Position numbers and translations under genes: made by a program. A stretch of DNA of 22,463 bases from Fimenecus sp045613585 (lineage in GTDB: Bacteria > Bacillota > Clostridia > Oscillospirales > Acutalibacteraceae): NCBI GenBank assembly GCA_045613585.1, contig JAZLBG010000051.1, positions 1-22,463 of the forward strand, in the 5' to 3' direction. The notes beneath the pieces were generated by a model. The model did no database searches. It saw only the letters and a list, made by a program, of their open reading frames with translations, and was not told where the DNA came from. Of this stretch, positions 1 to 6,477 are shown one piece after another (positions within the stretch are counted from its first letter, which is position 1; the number at the start of each line of letters is the position of its first letter).

Positions 1-2
1 AC

Positions 3-266
3 ATGGCTACGATCCGACTTGTTGAAAATATTGCTTATGAAAGCGTTGCAATTTTACCAAATAACCTTATAGGCAAAACAAAAGCCGAAGCAATCAGTCA
101 GTTGAATGCGGCAGGCTTTGCAAATATTGAAATTATTGAATCACCAAGTGACGCAATTGCAAGTGGTTGTGTAATCGCACAGGACCCTGTTTCTGACGGC
201 ACAACAAAGATTTCAACAAACACAACAATTAAACTTACAATCAGTACAGGACCAAATGCAGAATAA
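3..266 (+). CDS. prkC: C-terminal end of PASTA-domain Ser/Thr protein kinase (partial)
   Basis: This is the 3' end of a gene that begins before the window; the frame is open from the first full codon, so the ATG at 3 need not be a start. The visible 87 residues contain one PASTA repeat: the pattern P-x2-IGK-x-EA at about residues 19-30, then G-x-V-I-A-Q-D-P and a terminal T-x-I-x-L-x-I-S-x-G-P strand. PASTA repeats form the extracellular sensor of PrkC/Stk-type membrane kinases, which bind peptidoglycan fragments and muropeptides. The call to a kinase rather than a PASTA-bearing penicillin-binding protein rests on the next gene being rsgA, the usual order in Firmicutes. The kinase domain itself is not visible. 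The stop overlaps the start of rsgA. Confidence 0.85.
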   Translation: MATIRLVENIAYESVAILPNNLIGKTKAEAISQLNAAGFANIEIIESPSDAIASGCVIAQDPVSDGTTKISTNTTIKLTISTGPNAE

Positions 267-1149
267 TATGTTAAAAGGAATAATAACAAAAGGTATTGGC
301 GGCTTCTATTATGTTGAAGTCGCCAATGCGACTTATGAATGTGAGGCAAGGGGACTATTCAGAAAAAACAGAATAACCCCACTTGTCGGCGATACTGTTG
401 AGATTACAGTTAATGAAAATGCTGAAAACACAATTGACAAAATCTGTGAGCGTAAGAATTTTCTGTTAAGACCTCCCGTATCAAATATTGACAATTTAAT
501 TATTGTTGTTTCTACTTGTGAGCCAAAACCTAATTTTCTTGTTATTGATAAACTTATTGCAACAGCTGAATATAAGAATATCGAGCCAATTATTGTTGTT
601 TCAAAAACAGATTTAGGTGAATATGACAGTATTGTTGAAGCATATAAAAATTCAGGAATTACGCTAATTGTTATTGAGAATGAGGAAGACGTTGAAAAAG
701 TTCGTAATTTAATGAAAAACAAAATTACAGCTTTTACTGGCAATTCAGGTGTAGGCAAAACAACATTACTTAACAAACTTGATACTACTCTGAATCTTTC
801 AACAGGTGCAATCAGTGAAAAACTTGGTCGTGGCAGACATACTACACGTGAAGCACAACTTTTCAATGTGTGTGGTGGTTATGTTATTGATACTCCTGGT
901 TTTTCTTCTCTTGATTTTGCTAAAACTGAAATTATTAGAAAAGATGATTTACCATATTGCTTCCGTGAGTTTAGAGAATATTTAGGTAATTGTAAATTCT
1001 CAACTTGTTCACATACTTGTGATAAGGGTTGTAAAATTTGCGAAGCAGTTGAAAATGGTGAAATAAGTAAATCAAGACACGAAAATTATATTTCAATGTA
1101 TAATCAGGCAAAGGAAATAAAAGAATGGGAATTGAAAGACGATGTGTAA
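256..1149 (+). CDS. rsgA: Ribosome small subunit-dependent GTPase RsgA (YloQ/CpgA)
   Basis: This is a circularly permuted GTPase that acts in late maturation of the 30S ribosomal subunit; its GTPase is stimulated by the 30S particle. The 297 residues match the usual family length. The N-terminal part is an OB fold (first ~80 residues). G motifs come in permuted order: G4 SKTD at 116-119, G1 GNSGVGKTT from 162, then G3 DTPGF at 212-216. A C-terminal zinc site uses C246, C251, H253 and C259, with an extra cysteine at 255. The start at 256 overlaps the upstream kinase by 11 nt and has AGGA five bases ahead. An ATG at 268 is an alternative giving a more family-typical N-terminus but lacks a good ribosome site. 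In B. subtilis rpe lies between rsgA and thiN; here it is absent. Confidence 0.97.
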   Translation: MQNNMLKGIITKGIGGFYYVEVANATYECEARGLFRKNRITPLVGDTVEITVNENAENTIDKICERKNFLLRPPVSNIDNLIIVVSTCEPKPNFLVIDKLIATAEYKNIEPIIVVSKTDLGEYDSIVEAYKNSGITLIVIENEEDVEKVRNLMKNKITAFTGNSGVGKTTLLNKLDTTLNLSTGAISEKLGRGRHTTREAQLFNVCGGYVIDTPGFSSLDFAKTEIIRKDDLPYCFREFREYLGNCKFSTCSHTCDKGCKICEAVENGEISKSRHENYISMYNQAKEIKEWELKDDV

Positions 1150-1757
1150 TCATTGGTGGGGGAGATTGCTCTACCGAAATTCTTAAAAAGAACATTTTAA
1201 CTGATGATTTTATTATCTGTGCCGACGGTGGTTTTGATATTGCTAATGAGTGCGGAATTAAGCCTGATTTGTTAATTGGTGATTTTGACTCAATAAAGGC
1301 TATTCCTGAAAATGTGACTAAGATTACACTTCCTGTTGAAAAAGACATTACAGACACTGTGGCGGCCTTTAATGAAGGTGTAGAGCTTGGATTTAAGTCT
1401 TTTGTGCTTTTTGGTGGCACAGGTGGAAGATTTGAGCATACTTTTGCCAATATTTCACTTATGGCAAAAGCATCTAAATCAGGTTTTGCTTTTGAAATAA
1501 TTGATGATAAGCATATTTTCAGAAGCATTACAAATTCTTCAATAAAAATTAAGCAAAAACCAAACCAACAAGTTTCAGTTTTTGCTTATGGTGACCGTGC
1601 TTTTGGCGTTACTTTAAATGGCTTTCATTATTCATTATTTGATTACACACTTGACCCATTTAATGGTGCTTTAGGTACAAGTAATGACATTGTTGAAGAT
1701 TATGGTGAAATAAGCGTTCAAAATGGCACATTGATTATTGTTGAAACTCAAATGTAA
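1125..1757 (+). CDS. thiN: Thiamine pyrophosphokinase
   Basis: The enzyme transfers pyrophosphate from ATP to thiamine to make thiamine diphosphate in the cytoplasm. The 210 residues are the normal length. Family motifs are present in order: ADGG at 33-36, GDFDS at 52-56 (metal/ATP site), KDITD at 73-77, and GGTGGRFEH at 97-105 (thiamine-binding side). The C-terminal half is the expected beta-rich thiamine-binding domain. The start lies 25 nt inside the end of rsgA, so the two are probably translationally coupled and belong to one operon with the PASTA kinase. No thiamine riboswitch is visible ahead of it, as expected for an internal operon gene. Confidence 0.95.
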   Translation: MGIERRCVIIGGGDCSTEILKKNILTDDFIICADGGFDIANECGIKPDLLIGDFDSIKAIPENVTKITLPVEKDITDTVAAFNEGVELGFKSFVLFGGTGGRFEHTFANISLMAKASKSGFAFEIIDDKHIFRSITNSSIKIKQKPNQQVSVFAYGDRAFGVTLNGFHYSLFDYTLDPFNGALGTSNDIVEDYGEISVQNGTLIIVETQM

Positions 1758-1782
1758 CAAATAAATACCCCTTGCATATAAT
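1754..1782 (+). promoter_or_regulatory. Candidate promoter for the small-protein/spoVM pair
   Basis: A perfect -10 hexamer TATAAT (1777-1782) lies 17 bases after GTAACA (1754-1759), four of six matches to the housekeeping -35. The promoter overlaps the thiN stop codon and the left arm of a long hairpin. Transcription from it would start near 1789, after the left arm. The bases CATATAAT also resemble a sporulation sigma-E -10 element, but I see no convincing sigma-E -35 at the right distance. Confidence 0.45.
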
Positions 1783-1811
1783 GTATTAAATACATAGCAG
1801 GGGGTATTTTT
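1763..1811 (+). terminator. Long hairpin after thiN, overlapping the next ribosome binding site
   Basis: AAATACCCCTTGC (1763-1775) pairs with GCAGGGGGTATTT (1797-1809), with a single G-T pair. Inside it ATGTATT/AATACAT (1781-1795) is also palindromic, so almost the whole stretch can fold. The right arm runs into TTTTT, giving a plausible Rho-independent terminator for the rsgA-thiN transcript. The right arm also holds the G-rich ribosome site of the GTG start at 1812. Confidence 0.65.
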
Positions 1812-1958
1812 GTGGGAAGACACTCAGGAGCAAAAGGAATAATTTTTGTAGCTTTAGGTCTTGGGTTAATTATTTCATTAATTCTTCCTGAAAAGTTCGT
1901 AATTGTATTACTTGCGATAGCACTTGTAATATGCGGAGCAGCCCTTTGCAGAGCATAG
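1812..1958 (+). CDS. Small two-helix hydrophobic membrane protein (48 aa)
   Basis: A GTG-started reading frame of 48 codons, preceded by an AGGGGG ribosome site about seven bases upstream. The protein starts with a short basic stretch (GRHSGAKG), then a hydrophobic segment at about 9-25, a tight LPEK turn and a second hydrophobic segment at about 29-46. This suggests a membrane hairpin. Its stop codon overlaps the AGGAGG ribosome site of the SpoVM gene, so the two are likely translated together. Small hydrophobic proteins with a mid-chain proline turn are common in sporulating Clostridia, but I cannot name this family. The pairing with spoVM suggests, without proving, a role in the forespore or mother-cell membrane. 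Confidence 0.7.
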   Translation: MGRHSGAKGIIFVALGLGLIISLILPEKFVIVLLAIALVICGAALCRA

Positions 1959-1968
1959 GAGGATTTTT

Positions 1969-2049
1969 GTGAAAGTTGTATTAATGAAAAGCCCTAAAGT
2001 TTTAAGTGGATTATTAAGAAAAGTTTTTGGAATTAAAAAGATAACATAA
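1969..2049 (+). CDS. spoVM: Stage V sporulation protein M (26 aa)
   Basis: A 26-codon reading frame with GTG start and an ideal AGGAGG six bases upstream (1957-1962). SpoVM is a tiny amphipathic helix that recognises the convex outer forespore membrane and recruits SpoIVA to start spore-coat assembly. The encoded peptide has exactly the length of B. subtilis SpoVM and keeps, at the same positions, M1, K2, K7, P9, K10, L12, G14, R17 and G21, including the proline known to matter for curvature sensing. In B. subtilis spoVM also lies directly after thiN, so position and sequence agree. A terminator follows. The gene is short enough to be missed by most gene callers. It implies the organism forms endospores or descends from one that did. 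Confidence 0.88.
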   Translation: MKVVLMKSPKVLSGLLRKVFGIKKIT

Positions 2050-2074
2050 TAATCCGTAAAGTAATATGGGAATG

Positions 2075-2101
2075 TAGCGGGAGTTTTCTCTCGCTATTTT
2101 T
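2075..2101 (+). terminator. Rho-independent terminator after spoVM
   Basis: TAGCGGGAG (2075-2083) pairs with CTCTCGCTA (2088-2096) across a TTTT loop, with one G-T pair, and is followed by five T. It closes the housekeeping/sporulation block. Confidence 0.85.
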
Positions 2102-2153
2102 ATTATAAAAGATTTAAACAAAATTTAGTTCTAATATTTGTTGAAGTTTGATA

Positions 2154-2183
2154 TTGCACATAATATTGTTGTTGTGATAAAAT
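2154..2183 (+). promoter_or_regulatory. Promoter of the first LRR surface protein
   Basis: TTGCAC (2154-2159) and TAAAAT (2178-2183) are 18 bases apart and give a short leader of about 30 bases before the ATG at 2219. The dyad found ahead of the response regulator and the giant LRR gene is not present here, so this gene is probably controlled differently. Confidence 0.5.
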
Positions 2184-2218
2184 TAAGTTGTGAAATTTTA
2201 CACACTGGGGTGTATGCT

Positions 2219-4207
2219 ATGAAAACTAAAAGTAAAAAAATTATGTCTATAATTCTTGCAATTCTTATACTTGCTAGTTGTTTGTCACAAGGACTTACGG
2301 TTTTTGCATCAACAGAGCTTCCAAATGGATTACTGTTAGCTGGTGAAATTTCAGTAGATGAAACAGTAACAGTAGAGGTAACTAAAGGGTGTGTTTCCTT
2401 ACTCAAGTTTACTCCAGATGTTTCAGGTGTATATCAATTTGAATCTTATTCAGATGTTGATTTATATATTGATACTTATGGTTATCTTTATGATTCAGAA
2501 TTCAATGTATTAACAAGTGATGATGACAGTTCAAAAAATGGTTCTAATTTTCTGTTTACATATCGGTTGATAGCAGGTAAAACTTATTATTTAGGTGCGA
2601 AGTTTGCTGATAGTAATATAAATGGTGCTTTTAATGTTACTCTTACATATTTATTTGAGTGTGAACATATTGACATAAACTCTGATGAAACTTGCGATAA
2701 TTGTGGTGCTATATTCAATTTTACATATGAAGTTTTAGATGATGGCACAGTATCAATTACTGGTTATACAGGATCTGCAACAAATCTTGAAATCCCATCA
2801 ACTATTGATGACTATACAGTAACAATAATTGGTGAGAATGCATTTAGTTATTGCACAAGTTTACAAAGCATAACAATCCCAGATAGTGTAACATCAATTG
2901 GTGGTTATGCATTTAGAAATTGCACAAATTTACAAAGCATATATGTAAATGAAAACAATCAATATTATTCAAGTGACTCTTATGGTGTGTTGTTTAATAA
3001 AGATAAAACAGAGTTAATTCAATACCCAACAGGAAATTCTCGTACAAGTTACATTATTCCAGATAGTGTAACATCAATTGGTGATTTTGCATTTGAGTGG
3101 TGCACAAGTTTAGAAAACATAATAATTCCAAATAGCATAATTACTATTGGCTTTGCTGCATTTTCAGGTTGTATAAGTTTACAAAATATAACTATCCCAA
3201 ATAGTGTAACTACAATTGGTGGTTGTGCTTTTCAAGATTGTGGGAAATTGCGGAGTATAATAATACCAGATAGTGTAACATCTATCAGTGATGGTCTGTT
3301 TTGGAATTGCATATGGTTAAATAATGTACTGCTGTCAGAAAATGTAACAACAATAGGTGATTTTGCTTTTTGTTGCTGTTTAAGCTTACGGGAAATAGTA
3401 ATACCCAATAGTATAACGTTCATTGGTGATTTTGCGTTCTCCGATTGTTGGTATTTAGAAGATATTAATATTCCCGATAGTGTAATATCAATTGGTGCTA
3501 ATGTATTTAGGAATTGTTATAATCTAACGAATATAACAATTCCTGAATCAGTTGTTGAAATTGGATGTGACTCTTTCACTGATTCTGGCTTGAAGACAAT
3601 CAATGGGTATAAAGGTTCATATGCTGAAACTTATGCAAAAGAAAATGGCTATAATTTTGTTGCATTAACTAAAATTCCAGCTGGTTACACAGGTCTTTAC
3701 AAAGTCGATGGTACATGGCGTTATGTTAAAAATGGTGAACTTGATAACACATTTACAGGACTCGTTAAATACAGTGGCAAATGGTATCACGTAAAGAATG
3801 GTGTAAAAACTACATATACAGGCCTTGTAAAACACACAGATGGTAAGTGGTATTATGTAGAGAATGGTGTAAAAACATCATTCAATGGACTTGTTAAGTA
3901 CAACGGCAAATGGTATTATGTGAAATCTGGTGTTGTAAATAAAAGTTACACAGGGCTTGTTAAACATACCGACGGTAAGTGGTATCACGTGAAGAATGGC
4001 GTTAAAACATCATTCAATGGACTTGTTAAGTACAACGGAAAGTGGTACTATGTAAACAAAGGTGTTGTTGATAAGACATACACAAGTCTTTGCAAATATA
4101 ATTCCAAGTGGTATTATGTAAAGAAAGGTGTAGTTGATTTTACATACACTGGTAATGTAAAATATAATGGAAAAACATACAAGGTTGTTAAAGGTGTAAA
4201 AGTTTAA
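2219..4207 (+). CDS. Secreted BspA-type LRR surface protein with wall-binding-type repeats
   Basis: A 662-residue extracellular protein. I chose ATG 2219, not the upstream in-frame ATG at 2138, because it has GGGG eight bases ahead and begins directly with a signal peptide (basic MKTKSKK, hydrophobic core, cut near residue 30). Next comes a beta-sandwich like bacterial pre-peptidase C-terminal domains (~32-145), a small C-x2-C turn (~150-170), and about nine LRR_5 repeats of 23 residues (~204-480; pattern L-x2-I-x-IP-x-S-V-x2-IG-x2-AF-x2-C). One BspA-style insertion (N-Q-Y-Y-S-S, GVLFNKDK) interrupts them. Eight YG/GW-like repeats of ~21 residues with KWYYVK cores (~487-662) form the C-terminus and probably hold it on the wall; no LPXTG or membrane anchor is present. 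LRR_5 proteins are typically adhesins, but no ligand can be read from sequence. Confidence 0.9.
   Translation: MKTKSKKIMSIILAILILASCLSQGLTVFASTELPNGLLLAGEISVDETVTVEVTKGCVSLLKFTPDVSGVYQFESYSDVDLYIDTYGYLYDSEFNVLTSDDDSSKNGSNFLFTYRLIAGKTYYLGAKFADSNINGAFNVTLTYLFECEHIDINSDETCDNCGAIFNFTYEVLDDGTVSITGYTGSATNLEIPSTIDDYTVTIIGENAFSYCTSLQSITIPDSVTSIGGYAFRNCTNLQSIYVNENNQYYSSDSYGVLFNKDKTELIQYPTGNSRTSYIIPDSVTSIGDFAFEWCTSLENIIIPNSIITIGFAAFSGCISLQNITIPNSVTTIGGCAFQDCGKLRSIIIPDSVTSISDGLFWNCIWLNNVLLSENVTTIGDFAFCCCLSLREIVIPNSITFIGDFAFSDCWYLEDINIPDSVISIGANVFRNCYNLTNITIPESVVEIGCDSFTDSGLKTINGYKGSYAETYAKENGYNFVALTKIPAGYTGLYKVDGTWRYVKNGELDNTFTGLVKYSGKWYHVKNGVKTTYTGLVKHTDGKWYYVENGVKTSFNGLVKYNGKWYYVKSGVVNKSYTGLVKHTDGKWYHVKNGVKTSFNGLVKYNGKWYYVNKGVVDKTYTSLCKYNSKWYYVKKGVVDFTYTGNVKYNGKTYKVVKGVKV
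3680..4205 (+). repeat. Eight tandem wall-binding-type repeats with a 132-nt higher-order period
   Basis: Repeats of 20-22 codons encode [TN]GLVK-x-GKWYxVK-x-GV. DNA identity is highest between every second unit: a stretch around 3871 recurs almost unchanged exactly 132 bases later, near 4003. This indicates recent duplication of a two-unit block. Confidence 0.85.
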
Positions 4208-4242
4208 AAAATACGGTATCACAATTGTGATACCGTATTTTT
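4207..4242 (+). terminator. Perfect-palindrome terminator after the first LRR gene
   Basis: An 18-base arm (4207-4224) is exactly complementary to 4225-4242, core ATACGGTATCAC, centred on AATT and ending in a T run. The A and T tracts make it likely to work in both directions. It begins at the last base of the stop codon. Confidence 0.92.
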
Positions 4243-4259
4243 GCATCAATATTTAATTG

Positions 4260-4302
4260 TTTTCTTGCAAAAATGCAGGAAAAATCTGCAATTTTGCATT
4301 TT
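4260..4302 (+). promoter_or_regulatory. Operator dyad, copy 1 (ahead of the response regulator)
   Basis: TTTTCTTGCAAAA (4260-4272), 19 non-conserved bases, then TTTTGCATTTT (4292-4302). The core 4266-4278/4286-4298 forms 13-base arms around a 7-base spacer. The last TGCA base is 29 bases before the TAAAAT -10 box. The same two blocks, spacer and distance recur ahead of the giant LRR gene at 6367-6409. Best read as the binding site of the adjacent LytTR regulator (inference). Confidence 0.65.
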
Positions 4303-4304
4303 TA

Positions 4305-4333
4305 TTGATATTGATTTACTTTTTTGATAAAAT
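4305..4333 (+). promoter_or_regulatory. Promoter of the two-component operon
   Basis: TTGATA (4305-4310), 17 bases, TAAAAT (4328-4333), directly after the dyad. A second overlapping pair, TTGATT (4311-4316) and TATATT (4334-4339), also has 17-base spacing. The leader of ~40 bases ends with GGAG seven bases before the ATG at 4381. Confidence 0.6.
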
Positions 4334-4380
4334 TATATTGAGTTATAAGAAACTTTTTTAGGTAAAAACGGAGTGGCTTT

Positions 4381-5079
4381 ATGCGAATACTTATTTGTGA
4401 TGATGAAATCAAAAATGTAAACACCTTGCAGACTTATGTTGAAGAATATATGGTTAATCATAGTGTTGCTTTTGAAATAGAAACCGCTACAAATCCAACT
4501 AATGTTGTTAAAAGTGATGCTGTTTACGATTTGGTTTTTCTTGACATAGAAATGCCCGAGCTTGATGGTTTTAAATTAGCTCGTGAGTTAAAAGAGAGAA
4601 ACAGTAAAGTTGTGATTTTCTTTGTAACTGCGTTTGATGAATATCAGGACGATGCAATGGATTTGCAGGTGTTCAGATTTTTCGAAAAGCCATTTGATGT
4701 AAAGCGTTTATATTCAAGTCTTGATAAGGCGATGGAATATATTGACGGTGCTTATGTCGATGTGTTTGTCTATAACAATAAAGAGCATCAAAGAATTTTA
4801 GTTGATGATATCATTTTTATTAAAAGAGAAAACAGAAAAAACTATCTTTACACAAAAGATGGTGAAATTATTATTCGTGAATCAATTGAAGAGTGGGATG
4901 AAAAGCTTCCTACAACATTTTTCTATTTAGTTCATAAATCCTTTTTAATAAATCTTCATTATGTAACAAGATATAATTATACTGAAGTGTATCTTAATGA
5001 AACAATAAGAATTCCTGTTGCACCAAGAAAACAAGCTGATTTTCACAAGGCTTGGTTTAATTACCTTAAGAGGAGGTAA
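4381..5079 (+). CDS. LytTR-family response regulator (AgrA/ComE type)
   Basis: A 232-residue DNA-binding response regulator. The receiver domain (~1-120) has the acidic pair D7/D8, phospho-acceptor D55 in LVFLDIEMP, T83 and K103, all the residues needed for phosphorylation. The C-terminal ~100 residues are a LytTR domain (F-I-K-R-E-N-R-K near 148-155, a conserved HKSFLINL block, and a terminal VAPRK), which binds paired short repeats just upstream of -35 boxes. It is followed after three bases by its histidine kinase, whose AGGAGG ribosome site doubles as this gene's last two arginine codons, so the pair is co-translated. A dyad ahead of its promoter is shared with the giant LRR gene, suggesting autoregulation and control of that protein. 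Confidence 0.95.
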   Translation: MRILICDDEIKNVNTLQTYVEEYMVNHSVAFEIETATNPTNVVKSDAVYDLVFLDIEMPELDGFKLARELKERNSKVVIFFVTAFDEYQDDAMDLQVFRFFEKPFDVKRLYSSLDKAMEYIDGAYVDVFVYNNKEHQRILVDDIIFIKRENRKNYLYTKDGEIIIRESIEEWDEKLPTTFFYLVHKSFLINLHYVTRYNYTEVYLNETIRIPVAPRKQADFHKAWFNYLKRR

Positions 5080-5082
5080 ATT

Positions 5083-6357
5083 ATGTTTTATTATACTATT
5101 TTAACAGTTGCATACATTATAGAATTATTTGCTACATACACAATTTTTTCTCGATTAGGCGAAAGAAAATTGAAACCTTCATTATGTTTACTTTCAGGAA
5201 CAGAACTTTTTATTCTTGCCTTTTTAGTAAATATTTTATTTAATAATAGCGTTTTGCTGAATATTGTTGTTTATCCATTGGTATGTTTTCTTTTTGCTGT
5301 TTTATGCTTTAAGATTAAACCCACAAAAGCAGCATTATGGTCGGTTTTGTTAGAATTTATTTGTATAGCACTAGAATATATATTTGAGGCTATTTTAGCA
5401 ATTGTTTCAAATGCAGATATTTCTGGTTATCGCGATAATGATTTAATTGCATTGTATGTTGTTATAACAAGCAAAGGCGTGTTCTTTTTAGTGTGCACAT
5501 TGTTGTCACGTTTATTAAATGAAGAAAATCATTCAAATGTACCAATATCATTTTATCTTTACCCAATTTCTGCAATTTTGGTAATTACAACATTCTGGTA
5601 TATAACAAATGATAATAAAACTTATCAGATTTTAATGCTCACAGTTGGTGCATTGTTGTTATTATCATCAATAGTTTTGTTTGTTACATATCAACGTAAT
5701 AGTGAAAAAGAAAACGAACTTTTTCAACTTAAAAATGAAATGAATAAAATTGAAACTGAAACAACATATTATGATATTCTTGAAAAACAGAATCAAGATT
5801 TGATGATATTTGCACACGATGCTAAAAACCATCTGTCTGCAATCAAAAGTCTTAATGATAATCCACAAATTGATGAATATATAAATAAAATGAATGAGAG
5901 TCTTGCCACATATAGTAAGGTGAGTCATAGTGGTAATCACACTCTTGATGTTATCATCAATAAATATGTTACAGAATGTGAAATTAAAGATGTAAAATTC
6001 ACTTTTGACATTCGTCTTAAAAATTTTGAATATGTTGAAGATTATGACTTGGTTACAATTTTAGGTAATCTTCTTGATAATGCATTGGAGTCTGCCGAAA
6101 AGTCAGAAAAGCGTGAAGTTTCATTATCTACAGATTATCGTAATACATATGATATTTTAATTATCACTAATAGTTGTGATATTGCACCGAAATTGGTTAA
6201 TAAAAGGCTCTCTACTACGAAAAAAGATAAGACATTTCATGGTGTGGGACTTAAAAGTGTTTCAAAAACACTTAAAAAATATAAAGGTGATTATGACTGG
6301 GAATACGACCCAAAAAATAATGTGTTTACATCAACAGTGATGATTGCAAACAAGTAA
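5083..6357 (+). CDS. AgrC-like sensor histidine kinase (GHKL/HATPase_c_5 type)
   Basis: A 424-residue membrane kinase, cognate partner of the preceding LytTR regulator. The first ~205 residues carry six or seven hydrophobic segments, the sensor arrangement of AgrC/ComD peptide receptors. A coiled linker (~205-235) leads to the histidine box FAHDAKNH, with H245 as the likely phospho-acceptor. The ATPase domain (~290-424) has the N box GNLLDNALES (N329, D332, N333) and a G box GVGLKS starting at 387. Like other GHKL kinases it lacks the extended F and G2 boxes of the classic type. AgrC-like kinases usually sense a secreted peptide made by nearby agrB/agrD genes; neither is in this window, so the signal is unknown. 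Confidence 0.93.
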   Translation: MFYYTILTVAYIIELFATYTIFSRLGERKLKPSLCLLSGTELFILAFLVNILFNNSVLLNIVVYPLVCFLFAVLCFKIKPTKAALWSVLLEFICIALEYIFEAILAIVSNADISGYRDNDLIALYVVITSKGVFFLVCTLLSRLLNEENHSNVPISFYLYPISAILVITTFWYITNDNKTYQILMLTVGALLLLSSIVLFVTYQRNSEKENELFQLKNEMNKIETETTYYDILEKQNQDLMIFAHDAKNHLSAIKSLNDNPQIDEYINKMNESLATYSKVSHSGNHTLDVIINKYVTECEIKDVKFTFDIRLKNFEYVEDYDLVTILGNLLDNALESAEKSEKREVSLSTDYRNTYDILIITNSCDIAPKLVNKRLSTTKKDKTFHGVGLKSVSKTLKKYKGDYDWEYDPKNNVFTSTVMIANK

Positions 6358-6366
6358 TATAAGTGT

Positions 6367-6409
6367 TTTTCTTGCAAAATGACCGTTTTTTTCGGCAGTT
6401 TTGCATTTT
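6367..6409 (+). promoter_or_regulatory. Operator dyad, copy 2 (ahead of the giant LRR gene)
   Basis: TTTTCTTGCAAAA (6367-6379), 19 unrelated bases, TTTTGCATTTT (6399-6409). Arms of 13 bases (6373-6385/6393-6405) surround a T7 spacer. The right arm reads CAGTTTTGCA, which fits the CAGTTNTNCA core remembered for VirR-type LytTR regulators. The spacing to the -10 is identical to copy 1. It could also act as a weak terminator for the kinase gene. Confidence 0.65.
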
Positions 6410-6411
6410 GC

Positions 6412-6440
6412 TGTACTTATAAAAATTTTTGTAATAAAAT
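6412..6440 (+). promoter_or_regulatory. Promoter of the giant LRR gene (weak -35)
   Basis: TAAAAT (6435-6440) aligns with the regulator promoter at the same distance from the dyad. The hexamer 17 bases upstream is TGTACT, a poor -35. A weak -35 next to an operator fits a promoter that needs activation. Confidence 0.5.
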
Positions 6441-6477
6441 GTGAGTATCAGAAAATAAGGAATGGGAGATGAGAATT

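Noticed and set aside
2138..2218. 27-residue N-terminal extension of the first LRR protein
   Set aside because: It would place extra residues before a clear signal peptide, overlaps the likely promoter, and the ATG at 2219 has its own ribosome site.
4266..4298. Dyad ahead of the response regulator as a second terminator
   Set aside because: A perfect terminator already ends at 4242, and the identical distance to the -10 box in both copies fits an operator better. A minor terminator role cannot be excluded.
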